Origin: a filamentous cyanobacterium CCP2
Lineage (GTDB): Bacteria; Cyanobacteriota; Cyanobacteriia; Elainellales; Elainellaceae
Assembly: GCA_003003615.1 (NCBI GenBank)
Contig: PVWD01000004.1
Location: 23,831-87,830 of the forward strand
DNA: 64,000 nt
Direction: 5' to 3'
Below the pieces are notes generated by a model. The model did no database searches, was not told the origin of the DNA, and was given only the letters and a program-made list of their open reading frames with translations. Made by a program: the position numbers and the translations under genes. Below, piece after piece: positions 52,845 to 61,550 of this stretch (its first letter is position 1; the number at the start of each line of letters is the position of its first letter).

Positions 52845-55400
52845 TTAGAATTCAACCGAGACAGAACCAATGACCGTTAGAGGGGCACCCACTGCAATAC
52901 TGGTTCTACCAAATTCAACGCCAGTGTAGTAATCCACATCGAACAGGTTTTGCACGTTGACGGCTGCTCTCCAATTATCGCGTCTGTAATAGAGGGCGGC
53001 ATCGGTTCGGAGAAAGCTGGGAAGCTCGTAGCTGTTATCTAAATCACCTGCTCGATCGCCCACAAAAAACAGACCCAGTCCAAATCCCAATCCTTGCAAA
53101 TCACCCTGCTGAATTTCATAGGTTGTCCAAAGGCTGGCACTGTGATAGGGCACATTGGGTAAGCTCACCCCTTCTTCAATGAAGTTATCTTCGGTGACTT
53201 CAGCATCAATATAGGCATAGGAGGCAATCAGATTCCACCCTGGTAGAATTCTGCCAATCACATCCAACTCAACACCCTGGCTGCGCTGTTCACCTACTGC
53301 GATCGAAAAATCTGGATTCTCCGGATCAGTTGTTGCTACATTGCTTTTCGTCAAGTAAAACCCTGCTAAATTGGCAGTTAATCGCCCATCTAACACTTCA
53401 CCCCGAATCCCCACTTCATACTGGGTGCCTCGTTCCGGTTCCAGCAACGTTCCATCCACTTGCTCTCCGGAGTTGGGAGAAAAGGAGCGGCTGTAGCTGG
53501 CATAGAGGGATAGAGGTTCGATCGGGCGGTAGACCAGTCCCACACGCGGGCTAAAGGCTTCGTCGGATTGGCTAGAACGATCGCTACCGCTCAGCCGATT
53601 GATGTTCAATTGATCCACAAAGTCGAAACGTCCGCCAATCAGGAAATGTAGGTTATCCAAAATATCAATTTGATCTTGGATATAGAGTCCCCAAGACTCA
53701 GTTCGCCGTTGGGAATCGCGGAATCGCACTTCGGTAATATCGCGGTCTTCCACCCGTCCATAGACCGGATCAAAAATGTTAATCGGAGCAGCCACAAAGT
53801 CTTCCGGAGACTGGTTAAATCCATCATCAATTTGACGACTCCAATCTACTCCAAATAGCAGCGTATGCTCAACCGATCCCGTATTAAAGTTACCGACAAC
53901 ATTCGTTTGTAATTCGTAGACCTCGCGCAGGTCATCATTGGAGGAATAGAAGCGCGTCAGTTCTCCGGTTTCTTCATTCAGCGTATCGGGATCGATGCGA
54001 TTGTCGAAGGTATCTGCTCGTTGAAAGCGAAAGGCATTGCGAACCGTCCAATCCTCATTAAAGTCATGCTCAAAGCGATAGCCCGCACTCCAGGCTTCTG
54101 TACGCCGGAAGTCATCTGGTTCACCCAAAATTCGCTCAACGGGAATATCTGCCACGCCATCTCCAATGGCGACGACACCCCGATCGAAGGGACGTTCATC
54201 GCGTAGGTAATCAAACTCCAGGTTCAGCCTTGTGCGATCGCTAAACTCGATCGCTAATACAGGAGCAACAAAAATGCGATCGATGTCTTGATCAAAGTCA
54301 CGGAAACCGTCTGAATGTTCATAGGCGAGATTTAAGCGATAGAACACATCCAATTCGGGAGACACTGGACCAGATAGATCAATTTCGGGACGGATGAAAC
54401 CAAAACTGCCCGCTTGCAACTCAAAGGAATAAAAGGGTTCTGTCAGGGGTTGTTCTGTAATGATGTTGATCACCCCACCGGGTTCCAGCGTTCCAAATAG
54501 TACCGATGCGGGCCCTTTTAAGACTTCAATTCGTTCGATATTTGCCGTGTCTCGAAACAGGTTGCGGCTATCGCGGAAGCCATCGCGGAAGGTGTTGAAC
54601 TGACGAAATCCCCGAATGATAAATTCATCCCGTGATCCGCCAAACGAGTCTCCAGACTGCACACCACTCACGTTCCGGGTGGCATCCTGCAAGCGAATCA
54701 CCCGTTGGTCTTCGAGTACCTGTCGGGGAATCACCTGAATGGATTGGGGAATCTCGTTTAATGGTGTCTCTGTTCGAGTGGCGGTGGTTGCATTACTGGG
54801 GGCATATTCATCTTCCTGCTCCCCTGTCACGATGACCTGAATGGCATCTTCGTCTGTTGCCACGGCTTCCGTTCCCGGTGTGATGCTGAACACCAGCCTT
54901 GGGCGAGATGAATCCAATACGGCCTCTGGCGGCGCATCGACTCCCGTGATCGCCACTCGAACTCGATTATTGGGCAGGTTTGTGACAGCAACTAAGGCAA
55001 TGCCTGCAATCGGGTTTGCCTGCTGAAACTCATTACGATCGGGCAGGGCTAGCACTGCATCAGGAATCTCCGCAATTAGCGCATTTCCGACGGTGGAAGT
55101 GGATGGTTCTAAGTTGCCGTCTGTTTCTAAAATGACTGCCAATCCTGTTTCAGTCGCATTGATCTGCACTCCTGTAATTTGAACCGGAGCTTGCGTAAGT
55201 TGCTGAGTTTGAATTTGTGAAACCCATTCTTCCACCGTTGTTGCAGGTTGTTGTAGATCATCCAATGATGGAATGGAAATAGTCTCGTGAGTCTCCTCTT
55301 CAACCGCCTGCGCCCAGACAGGCTGAACCATGAAAAGGGCGATCGCCCCACTGACCCAAACCCATTCAGCCCAAACCCATCGTTGCAGTTGTTTTGCCAT
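52845..55400 (-). CDS. AMIN-domain TonB-dependent siderophore receptor, module D
   Basis: The ATG at 55400 follows GTGTGGAGTG and starts a sensible signal peptide (VWVSGAIALFMVQPVWA); the extra upstream frame to 55451 lies in the promoter region. 851 residues. AMIN at about 73-174 (VQITGVQINATETGLAVILE), TonB-box-like AIQVIVTGEQ at 186-195, plug IERIEVLKGPASVLFGTLEP with GGVINIITEQPL and RGFRQFNTFRDGFRD, and a barrel ending IGSVSVEF. An intact, typical receptor, closest to C and E. The AraC tandem operator is upstream; its Fur-like site is too degenerate to call. Confidence 0.95.
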   Translation of the reverse strand: MAKQLQRWVWAEWVWVSGAIALFMVQPVWAQAVEEETHETISIPSLDDLQQPATTVEEWVSQIQTQQLTQAPVQITGVQINATETGLAVILETDGNLEPSTSTVGNALIAEIPDAVLALPDRNEFQQANPIAGIALVAVTNLPNNRVRVAITGVDAPPEAVLDSSRPRLVFSITPGTEAVATDEDAIQVIVTGEQEDEYAPSNATTATRTETPLNEIPQSIQVIPRQVLEDQRVIRLQDATRNVSGVQSGDSFGGSRDEFIIRGFRQFNTFRDGFRDSRNLFRDTANIERIEVLKGPASVLFGTLEPGGVINIITEQPLTEPFYSFELQAGSFGFIRPEIDLSGPVSPELDVFYRLNLAYEHSDGFRDFDQDIDRIFVAPVLAIEFSDRTRLNLEFDYLRDERPFDRGVVAIGDGVADIPVERILGEPDDFRRTEAWSAGYRFEHDFNEDWTVRNAFRFQRADTFDNRIDPDTLNEETGELTRFYSSNDDLREVYELQTNVVGNFNTGSVEHTLLFGVDWSRQIDDGFNQSPEDFVAAPINIFDPVYGRVEDRDITEVRFRDSQRRTESWGLYIQDQIDILDNLHFLIGGRFDFVDQLNINRLSGSDRSSQSDEAFSPRVGLVYRPIEPLSLYASYSRSFSPNSGEQVDGTLLEPERGTQYEVGIRGEVLDGRLTANLAGFYLTKSNVATTDPENPDFSIAVGEQRSQGVELDVIGRILPGWNLIASYAYIDAEVTEDNFIEEGVSLPNVPYHSASLWTTYEIQQGDLQGLGFGLGLFFVGDRAGDLDNSYELPSFLRTDAALYYRRDNWRAAVNVQNLFDVDYYTGVEFGRTSIAVGAPLTVIGSVSVEF

Positions 55401-55481
55401 CACTCCACACACCAATCGATTCACTAAATGCAAAAGATATGCAAGAAGCATACGGTGAGGAGTGACAGCACGTGAAGTTCG

Positions 55482-55521
55482 TTTTAGCTACTGGACGGAT
55501 TATTTTAGGCACTGGATGGAG
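55482..55521 (-). promoter_or_regulatory. AraC-type tandem operator, module D (21-bp repeat)
   Basis: TTTTAGCTACTGGACGGAT (55482-55500) and TTTTAGGCACTGGATGGAG (55503-55521) are direct copies offset by exactly 21 bp. They share TTTTAG, CACTGGA-like and GGA blocks. The sequence class is distinct from A/B/E and from C. The site lies just after the araC stop. Confidence 0.8.
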
Positions 55522-55543
55522 TTTTGATCGCAAGGATAGATAT

Positions 55544-56536
55544 TTACTCTCTATTCATTTGATAGGTTTTGGGACTCACTCCAAATTTCTGCTTGAATGC
55601 CTTGGCAAAATACCCAGAGTGCGTGTAGCCGATCGCCCGTGCTACCTGCTGCACACTCATCTGTTTCTCCAGCAGCAAAAGGCGGGCTTGCTCTAACCGA
55701 TAGTCCCGCAGGTAGCCAAATACTGTTGTGCCAAAAACCTGACGAAACCCTTGTTTGAGTTTAAAGTCATTGAGTCCCACCTGGCGGGCAAGGCTCAAAA
55801 TCGAAGGAGGGTGGTTAAACTGAGTGATTAAAATCTCTTTGGCGTGGTGCAGGCGATCGATATCATCTTGTTTGAGAAGAAGCTCAGAACGAGTCAGTGC
55901 ATCGGCTTCTGTAAACTGAGCAAACTGGAGTGCGGCAAGTTCCAAAACCTTTCCTTCCAGATACATTTGCTTGATTGCACCCTGGTAAGGACACTGCAAG
56001 ATCTGATGGAGAATCACTTGCATTTCTGGAGTAATCGTTCCTTGCCGATAGAAAGATAGTAGAGACTTCCCCTGGGTGAATGCTTGAAGCTCTTGAGGTA
56101 GACCCAAGGATGCTGCAAATTGCTGAATTGCATCCAGTCTTAGCCCAAAGCGGATTCTAATAACCTGTTCCTCTGTAAACCATTGATCGATCTCAACACC
56201 ATCCTGAATGCATTCCAGGTAGTGTCCGCCCGGTGCTTCGAGGGTTTCGTCCGTCAGTCCTACATGCTGACTTTTGATCGTTCCTGAAAGGAAGAAACTC
56301 GATGCAGGGCCCCAACTTGCAGAATCTGATCTATAAATTATGTTTTCCTTCGCCTGACTGGATTCGATCGTCAACCACAAATCCCGCAGGTGCAATTCTC
56401 GAAACCATCCTTGATCCATCGCGTTGCACCAGGTGGATTTCGTCTCAAACGGTTCAGGATGACAAACGGTTTCCCTGCTAGAGGGATCAGCCTGCAAACG
56501 GTCATTGTAATCCTGTCCTGAAAGCACTAGCGGCAT
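55544..56536 (-). CDS. AraC-family regulator (PchR-like), module D
   Basis: 330 residues, start MPLVLSGQDYNDRLQADPSS. The sensor region ends with ILHQILQCPYQGAIKQMYLE. First HTH SILSLARQVGLNDFKLKQGF; second HTH MSVQQVARAIGYTHSGYFAK with FKQKFGVSPKTY. The second recognition helix has SGYF, like RGYF of C and unlike QSRF of A, B and E. The N-terminal sensor is the least similar of the set, as expected if it senses another siderophore. The gene lies 268 bp downstream of the module E suc_fer gene. Confidence 0.93.
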   Translation of the reverse strand: MPLVLSGQDYNDRLQADPSSRETVCHPEPFETKSTWCNAMDQGWFRELHLRDLWLTIESSQAKENIIYRSDSASWGPASSFFLSGTIKSQHVGLTDETLEAPGGHYLECIQDGVEIDQWFTEEQVIRIRFGLRLDAIQQFAASLGLPQELQAFTQGKSLLSFYRQGTITPEMQVILHQILQCPYQGAIKQMYLEGKVLELAALQFAQFTEADALTRSELLLKQDDIDRLHHAKEILITQFNHPPSILSLARQVGLNDFKLKQGFRQVFGTTVFGYLRDYRLEQARLLLLEKQMSVQQVARAIGYTHSGYFAKAFKQKFGVSPKTYQMNRE

Positions 56537-56697
56537 GGCGATCGCTTCTCACTCCAACCCATCCGGGGAAGCCTGTAAATTATTGCCATCAATTCTCAAT
56601 TAATTTGAACCTTGAGTCAAGTTAGGGGCGATTGCCAGTCTAGTAACCCCTTCTGAGGCAAAATTATTGACCTTGTTACCCTAAATTAGTGGGTAGT

Positions 56698-56817
56698 CTA
56701 TCAATCTTGAATTTATCAGTTGGTTTAGTGTTAGTGCAACCCAACGGAATCCTTGCCATTGTTATGTTTCACTTCGTTCCATCTGACCTATGTACCCCCC
56801 AATTTTAAGATTGATAG
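56698..56817. repeat. Inverted repeat in the D-E inter-module gap
   Basis: CTATCAATCTTGAA (56698-56711) and TTTAAGATTGATAG (56804-56817) are inverted copies matching at 13 of 14 positions, 92 bp apart, with a smaller GTTGG/CCAAC pair between them. The right arm overlaps the 3' end of suc_fer. It could be a small mobile element or a transcript-end structure for module E. Confidence 0.4.
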
Positions 56818-57827
56818 AGCATCAGAGATGTAACTCGGTATTGCTTCACGGGATCTAACTTCTCATTGCTACCAGACCGATACTGGGTGAGCACACTGCC
56901 GCTGGTTTCCACCCGTGCCTCATACCGTCCAGTGATCTCCTGATTGGGCGACTGAAAATCAATCTGGATCGTTGCCCAGTCAGCATCCCATTCATCCTCG
57001 TGGGTGTTGTCGATGGCGATCGTTCGTCCCACTTTCCGGTAGTGGAGCCAATCCCATCCCCGCTCCATCCAAATTTCGCGTTCCACCATCTGTTCAAACC
57101 GTTGCAAACCAGACCAACCCCGGTAATAGTTGTAAATTGTTGAAACATCTCCCTGGCGGCGCACCAGCGTATCCAAGATTTCGGAGTCGAGGTGTCCCCA
57201 ATACTGCCCGGTTGGGAGATCCACCAGGGTGGGCGCAAAGTTATGCCCCCCAAAGTGGGAGCAGCGCCAGACTCGTAAAGCATCTCCGGCATAGTCTCGC
57301 CGCAGTTGCTCATAGATGGGGTAGCCAAAGCGAGAACAGGCGACATCGATATTGCCGTGGGTGCAGACCATTAGATCGCGGGTTGCCCCTGGCTGACGAT
57401 AGATATCCAGTTCAGATAGCTCCTCGGATGGAGCGATGGACTGTCGGAGGAGAGCGATCGCCACTTCCAGCACTCGCTCTGTAGGCACCAGAAATTCCTG
57501 CTGCTCAAACTGGGCAAAGCATGGAGCCGGACGTTGATAAAAGAGGATGCGGGTGTGGTTAGGAACGGAATAATCGCGATCGGGAGCGATTACCATAGGG
57601 CGAGTCCAGATGCCGTGGTTCTCCCGCAGGTCTTGAATCTGGCTGAATACTGCCTGGGCGATCGGGTGGTCTATCCACAAGCTCCGGTCCCAGGGTTGGG
57701 GCATCTCGATAATCAACCACTGGTCATGGGGATGAACGGAGCCGATAGGGTCTTCGCCGTTAGCCTTTGAGACCACGGAGCAAAAGCGACAGTCTTCCAG
57801 GGTAGGGGATGGTACAGAAGGATTCAT
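56805..57827 (-). CDS. Suc_Fer-like thioredoxin-fold [2Fe-2S] protein, module E
   Basis: 340 residues. CRFCSVVSKANGEDPIGSVH at the N-terminus matches the module D copy nearly residue for residue. The second domain has LMVCTHGNIDVACSRFGYPI and CSHFGGHNFAPTLVDLPTGQ, and the C-terminal part has WATIQIDFQSPNQEITGRYE. Its start overlaps the fecB stop by 4 nt (ATGA), the tightest coupling of a Suc_Fer gene to fecB in the window and good evidence that the two act in one process. No signal peptide, so cytoplasmic. Proposed role: electron carrier or reductase acting on the imported ferric siderophore (inference). Confidence 0.92.
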   Translation of the reverse strand: MNPSVPSPTLEDCRFCSVVSKANGEDPIGSVHPHDQWLIIEMPQPWDRSLWIDHPIAQAVFSQIQDLRENHGIWTRPMVIAPDRDYSVPNHTRILFYQRPAPCFAQFEQQEFLVPTERVLEVAIALLRQSIAPSEELSELDIYRQPGATRDLMVCTHGNIDVACSRFGYPIYEQLRRDYAGDALRVWRCSHFGGHNFAPTLVDLPTGQYWGHLDSEILDTLVRRQGDVSTIYNYYRGWSGLQRFEQMVEREIWMERGWDWLHYRKVGRTIAIDNTHEDEWDADWATIQIDFQSPNQEITGRYEARVETSGSVLTQYRSGSNEKLDPVKQYRVTSLMLYQS

Positions 57828-58810
57828 TCGTCAGTCTCCAGCAACGTGTTTGATAAGTCGTCAAGAACGGCATGGGCCGTGAGAATACTGCTGCCGATCC
57901 AATAGCTGGGCACCTTATAAATCCGATTGTTTTGCACGGCATCAAGCTGTTGCCAGAGGGGATCTGCCTTGAGGGACTCCAGTTCTGCCTGGACTTGCTG
58001 TTGGCTATCGCCCACTTCATTACTCCAAACAAAGATGGCGTCCCCATCGGCAAGGTGCAGCGTTTCTTTGGAAAGATTGAGCCGGAGTGCCTGGGATGCA
58101 GGGATGGAACTCTCTAACCCCACATCTTCGAGAATGGTGCCAATGAAGCTGTCTTCGGCATAGATAGCCATCGAGTTGGGGTACAGTCGGACGACCGAAA
58201 CCTGAAGTGGGTCAGGATAGGTGGATTGCATTTGGCGTTTGAATCCATCAAGACGGGTTTCATAGTCTGTCATGAGTGCGTTCGCTGCATCGACTTGTCC
58301 CAATGTTTCGGCGTTTTTGATCAAAACATCTTTCCATTGAGCACTTGTTTCAAAGGGAAGGATAACGGTGGGTGCGATCTGCGCCAAATGTGGATAAATC
58401 GCTTCCGATTCTAGCTCAAGCCCCAGGATCACATCGGGTTTTAATGCCAGGATTTTTTCCAGGCTGGGTTGGTTGTGGTTGCCTGCGGATTCAATGCCAA
58501 CGAGGCGATCGCGCAAGTAATTCCGCTTCTCTAACCAATCGGGCGCAATGGCATAGCCAATCGGTTTTAGCCCAAAAGCCAGCACATTTTCGAGGGAAAA
58601 GGGATCGATCGTAACGATGCGCTGGGGATTGAGCGGCACACAGGTTTCGCCCATCATGTGCTGGATCATACGGCAGTCGGAGTTAACCGGAGTGACGGAA
58701 TCCTCCGACTGCGTTGAATTAGTACCACACGATACTGTTAGCAGGAATGCCAAGATTCCCAGCACAATTCTTGAAAAAATAGGTCTGCCAATCCTTTGAA
58801 TATCAATCAT
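57824..58810 (-). CDS. FecB-type siderophore-binding lipoprotein, module E
   Basis: 328 residues. Signal and lipobox IVLGILAFLLTVSC. Motifs: RIVTIDPFSLENVLAFGLKP, QPSLEKILALKPDVILGLEL, IAPTVILPFETSAQWKDVLI, LSKETLHLADGDAIFVWSNE, VPSYWIGSSILTAHAVLDDL. The gene starts 13 bp after the receptor stop and its end overlaps suc_fer. The near-identical phrase CRMIQHMMGETCVP before the first beta strand recurs in A (CRMIRHALGETCVP) and C (CRMIQHAMGETCVP), showing descent of the modules by duplication. Confidence 0.93.
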   Translation of the reverse strand: MIDIQRIGRPIFSRIVLGILAFLLTVSCGTNSTQSEDSVTPVNSDCRMIQHMMGETCVPLNPQRIVTIDPFSLENVLAFGLKPIGYAIAPDWLEKRNYLRDRLVGIESAGNHNQPSLEKILALKPDVILGLELESEAIYPHLAQIAPTVILPFETSAQWKDVLIKNAETLGQVDAANALMTDYETRLDGFKRQMQSTYPDPLQVSVVRLYPNSMAIYAEDSFIGTILEDVGLESSIPASQALRLNLSKETLHLADGDAIFVWSNEVGDSQQQVQAELESLKADPLWQQLDAVQNNRIYKVPSYWIGSSILTAHAVLDDLSNTLLETDE

Positions 58811-58823
58811 GAGCCATCTTTGA

Positions 58824-61391
58824 TCAAAACTCTACAGAAACAGACCCTAATACTGTAAAAGGCGTACCCGGATTGGCGGTTCGACCAAAGCTACCATTTT
58901 GGATGTAGTCCACATCAAAAATATTGATGAAATTGAGTGCCAGTTGCCAGTTGTCACGGGTATAACCTATGCGGGCATCCGTACGAAGATAGCTGGGAAT
59001 TTCATAATCGTTGTTGAGATTGCCGGGGCGATCGCTCGCATAAAATAGCCCCAGACCAAACTCCAATCCCCGCAGATCACCCGATTGCAGCTCATAGGTT
59101 GTCCATAAGCTGGCGGCGTTGCGGGGTACATCGGCCAGGCGGTTGCCTTCAAAGTCGCTGCCACCATCGTCGGTTACTTCCGCATCGGTATGGGCGTAGG
59201 AAGCAATGATATTCCACCCCGGCAAAATTTCACCGAGTACATCGAGTTCAATACCCTGACTGCGCTGTTCTCCGACAGCAATGCTGAAGTCGGTGTTGTT
59301 GGGATCGGTCACGGCAATATTGCGCTTGGTCAGGTGATAGGCAGCTAAGTTGGTGGTCAATCTGCCATCCAACCATTCCCCTCGAATGCCCACTTCAAAC
59401 TGGGTTCCCCGTTCAGGTTCCAGCAAGTCGCCGTCTACGGTCGTGCCTGTATTGGGCGTGAAGGACTGGCTAAAGCTGGTGTAGAGGGAGATGGGCTGAA
59501 TCGGCTGGTAGACGATCCCGATACGGGGCGAAAATGCCTCTTCTTGCAGCTCTGAATCGACATCGTTAAAGGTTGAATCCTGATCAATGACATCAAAACG
59601 TCCGCCCACCAGCAGGTTGAGATTATCGGTGATTTCGATCTGATCCTGGATATAAATGCCGAGGTTATCAATCTCGTCTTGAAAGAGGAAGCGACCCTCC
59701 AGCAAGTCCCCGCGATCGGGGCGATCGCCGCGACCATAGATCGGATCAAAGATATTGATCGGTGGTGGTGGCTCCAGCGAAGAGCGGTTATCAAAGGTAT
59801 CCGTAACCCGAAACAAATCCACACCCACCAGCAACGTATGGTCAATGGAACCTGTTGAGAATTCCCCCTGAAGGCTGGACTGAATCGAGTAATTCCAGAA
59901 GGTGGACTGGTTATCTGACCAATCGGATCGGGTTAACTCCCCTGTTTCTTCATTTAGTCCCCCCACCCTGGCAAAGCGAAACGCATTGTCGGAGGTGAAG
60001 AAGCGCAATCCGTTGCGGAGCGTCCAGTTGTCATTGAACTCGTGGTTCAGCCGCAGGGATGCCCCAAACTCTTCGACGATGGCGATGTCATCCGGTTCTC
60101 CCAAAATCCGGTCAAAGGGAATATCTGCAATTCCGCCACCCAGGGCAATAACCCCCCGATCAAAGGGGCGTTCATCACGCAGATATTCCAGGTCGAGGAT
60201 AAGGTCGGTGCGATCGCTAATCTGCCAGCTCACCACCGGAGCCACAAACACCCGCTCAATATCCGTGTCATAGTCGCGGAATCCATCTGACCGTTCATAG
60301 ACTCCATTCACGCGATACAGCACGGTGCGGCTGTCGTTGAGTGGCCCGGTAATGTCAAAGCTAGGGCGCACGGTGCCAAAGCTCCCAGCCTGCACCTGAA
60401 ACTCGTAACGCGGTTCGGGCAGGGGAAGTTCGGTCACCAGATTGATGATGCCCCCAGGTTCCAGGTTGCCGTAGAGCACCGAGGCTGGCCCTTTGAGAAT
60501 TTCAATCCGCTCCAGGTTGACTGTTTCTCGGAAGGTTCTGAAATTGCTGCGTTCCAAAAACCCGTCGCGCAACACATCGTTTGTGAAAAATCCGCGAATC
60601 ACGTAGGTTTCCCGCGCATTGCCAAAGCCGTTGCCTTCCCCAATGCCGCTGACGTTGCGGAGCGCATCTCGGACTCGAATGACTTGCTGATCCTCTAACA
60701 CCTGTTGCGGAACAACTTGAATCGACTGGGGAATATCTCGTAAAGGCGTATCCGTACGGGTTGCAGTGGTCGCCTCGTCCACCACATAATCACCATCCTG
60801 CTCCCCCGTCACCACCACCTGGATGGAGTCGTCCGGGGTCGTTGCCGTTTCGGTTCCTGGCGCGATCGCCACCGTCAGGCGTGCTGCTTCTGAATTAACG
60901 TCCACTGTTGGAGGTGCGCTAACTCCGGTAATGGACACCCGCACCCGACCATCTGGTAGGCTGACCGCGCTAATCAAGGCAATGTCATCAGCCGGATTTG
61001 CCGATTGAAATTCGTCTCCGTCCGGTAGATTGAGCACCGCATTTGCAATATCAATCACAACGGCGTTCCCCAAAATAGATGTCGTTGGCGTTTCGATCGG
61101 AGCCGATGTTTCCAGAACGAGGCTTAGCCCTGTATCGGTTTCGTTGAGATGGAGATCCGTCACTTGAACGGACTGCTGCTCAATTTGAGCCATCCATTCG
61201 TCAATGCTGGTTGCCGCTTGATCCAGCCTACTGGTATCAGGGCGATCGCCCACTAATGGGTTATTTTGCGCTGAACGAGTATGACGGTTTGCCTGACTCT
61301 GCTGCGAGTTGGCATCTGCACGGGCAGCCCAGGACAGGCACAACGACAACGCACTGATCACAAGGGCAGAACTTTTCAGATAACTCACCAT
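58824..61391 (-). CDS. AMIN-domain TonB-dependent siderophore receptor, module E
   Basis: The ATG at 61391 is chosen (signal VISALSLCLSWAARA); a GTG/ATG start 12 bp upstream would overlap the ribosome-site region GTGTGTGGAATG. 855 residues. AMIN at about 75-178 (VQVTDLHLNETDTGLSLVLE), TonB-box-like SIQVVVTGEQ at 189-198, plug LERIEILKGPASVLYGNLEP, GGIINLVTELPL and VIRGFFTNDVLRDGFLERSN. The barrel ends LGSVSVEF. Intact. Upstream are a good Fur-like box, a -10-like hexamer and the AraC tandem operator. Confidence 0.95.
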   Translation of the reverse strand: MVSYLKSSALVISALSLCLSWAARADANSQQSQANRHTRSAQNNPLVGDRPDTSRLDQAATSIDEWMAQIEQQSVQVTDLHLNETDTGLSLVLETSAPIETPTTSILGNAVVIDIANAVLNLPDGDEFQSANPADDIALISAVSLPDGRVRVSITGVSAPPTVDVNSEAARLTVAIAPGTETATTPDDSIQVVVTGEQDGDYVVDEATTATRTDTPLRDIPQSIQVVPQQVLEDQQVIRVRDALRNVSGIGEGNGFGNARETYVIRGFFTNDVLRDGFLERSNFRTFRETVNLERIEILKGPASVLYGNLEPGGIINLVTELPLPEPRYEFQVQAGSFGTVRPSFDITGPLNDSRTVLYRVNGVYERSDGFRDYDTDIERVFVAPVVSWQISDRTDLILDLEYLRDERPFDRGVIALGGGIADIPFDRILGEPDDIAIVEEFGASLRLNHEFNDNWTLRNGLRFFTSDNAFRFARVGGLNEETGELTRSDWSDNQSTFWNYSIQSSLQGEFSTGSIDHTLLVGVDLFRVTDTFDNRSSLEPPPPINIFDPIYGRGDRPDRGDLLEGRFLFQDEIDNLGIYIQDQIEITDNLNLLVGGRFDVIDQDSTFNDVDSELQEEAFSPRIGIVYQPIQPISLYTSFSQSFTPNTGTTVDGDLLEPERGTQFEVGIRGEWLDGRLTTNLAAYHLTKRNIAVTDPNNTDFSIAVGEQRSQGIELDVLGEILPGWNIIASYAHTDAEVTDDGGSDFEGNRLADVPRNAASLWTTYELQSGDLRGLEFGLGLFYASDRPGNLNNDYEIPSYLRTDARIGYTRDNWQLALNFINIFDVDYIQNGSFGRTANPGTPFTVLGSVSVEF

Positions 61392-61457
61392 TCCACACAC
61401 CACTATCTTTATGACAGGGTAAAAAAGAGCGTTTGACCTTTACCCTGCTTAATTCAA

Positions 61458-61472
61458 TGAGAAAACTTATCA
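61458..61472. promoter_or_regulatory. Fur-like box before receptor E
   Basis: TGAGAAAACTTATCA matches 11 of 14 positions of TGATAATNATTATCA. It lies 67 bp upstream of the receptor start and just downstream of a -10-like hexamer (TATGCT on the minus strand, about 61477-61482). Confidence 0.55.
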
Positions 61473-61510
61473 AGAAGCATACCGAGAATCATGAAGGCAA
61501 TTGGGAGGGA

Positions 61511-61550
61511 AATGCGCCTAAAGTGGAATACTTTGCGCCCGAAACGGAAT
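61511..61550 (-). promoter_or_regulatory. AraC-type tandem operator, module E (21-bp repeat)
   Basis: AATGCGCCTAAAGTGGAAT (61511-61529) and TTTGCGCCCGAAACGGAAT (61532-61550) are direct copies offset by exactly 21 bp. The second touches the araC stop codon. Its core GCGCCCGAAACGGA is almost the same as GCCCGAAACGGA of module A and GCGCCCCAAGCGGA of module B. Confidence 0.82.

Noticed and set aside
56855..57484. Long overlapping frames (163 and 170 codons) inside the module E suc_fer gene
   Set aside because: Both lie wholly within a strongly conserved coding region and look like GC-rich shadow frames.
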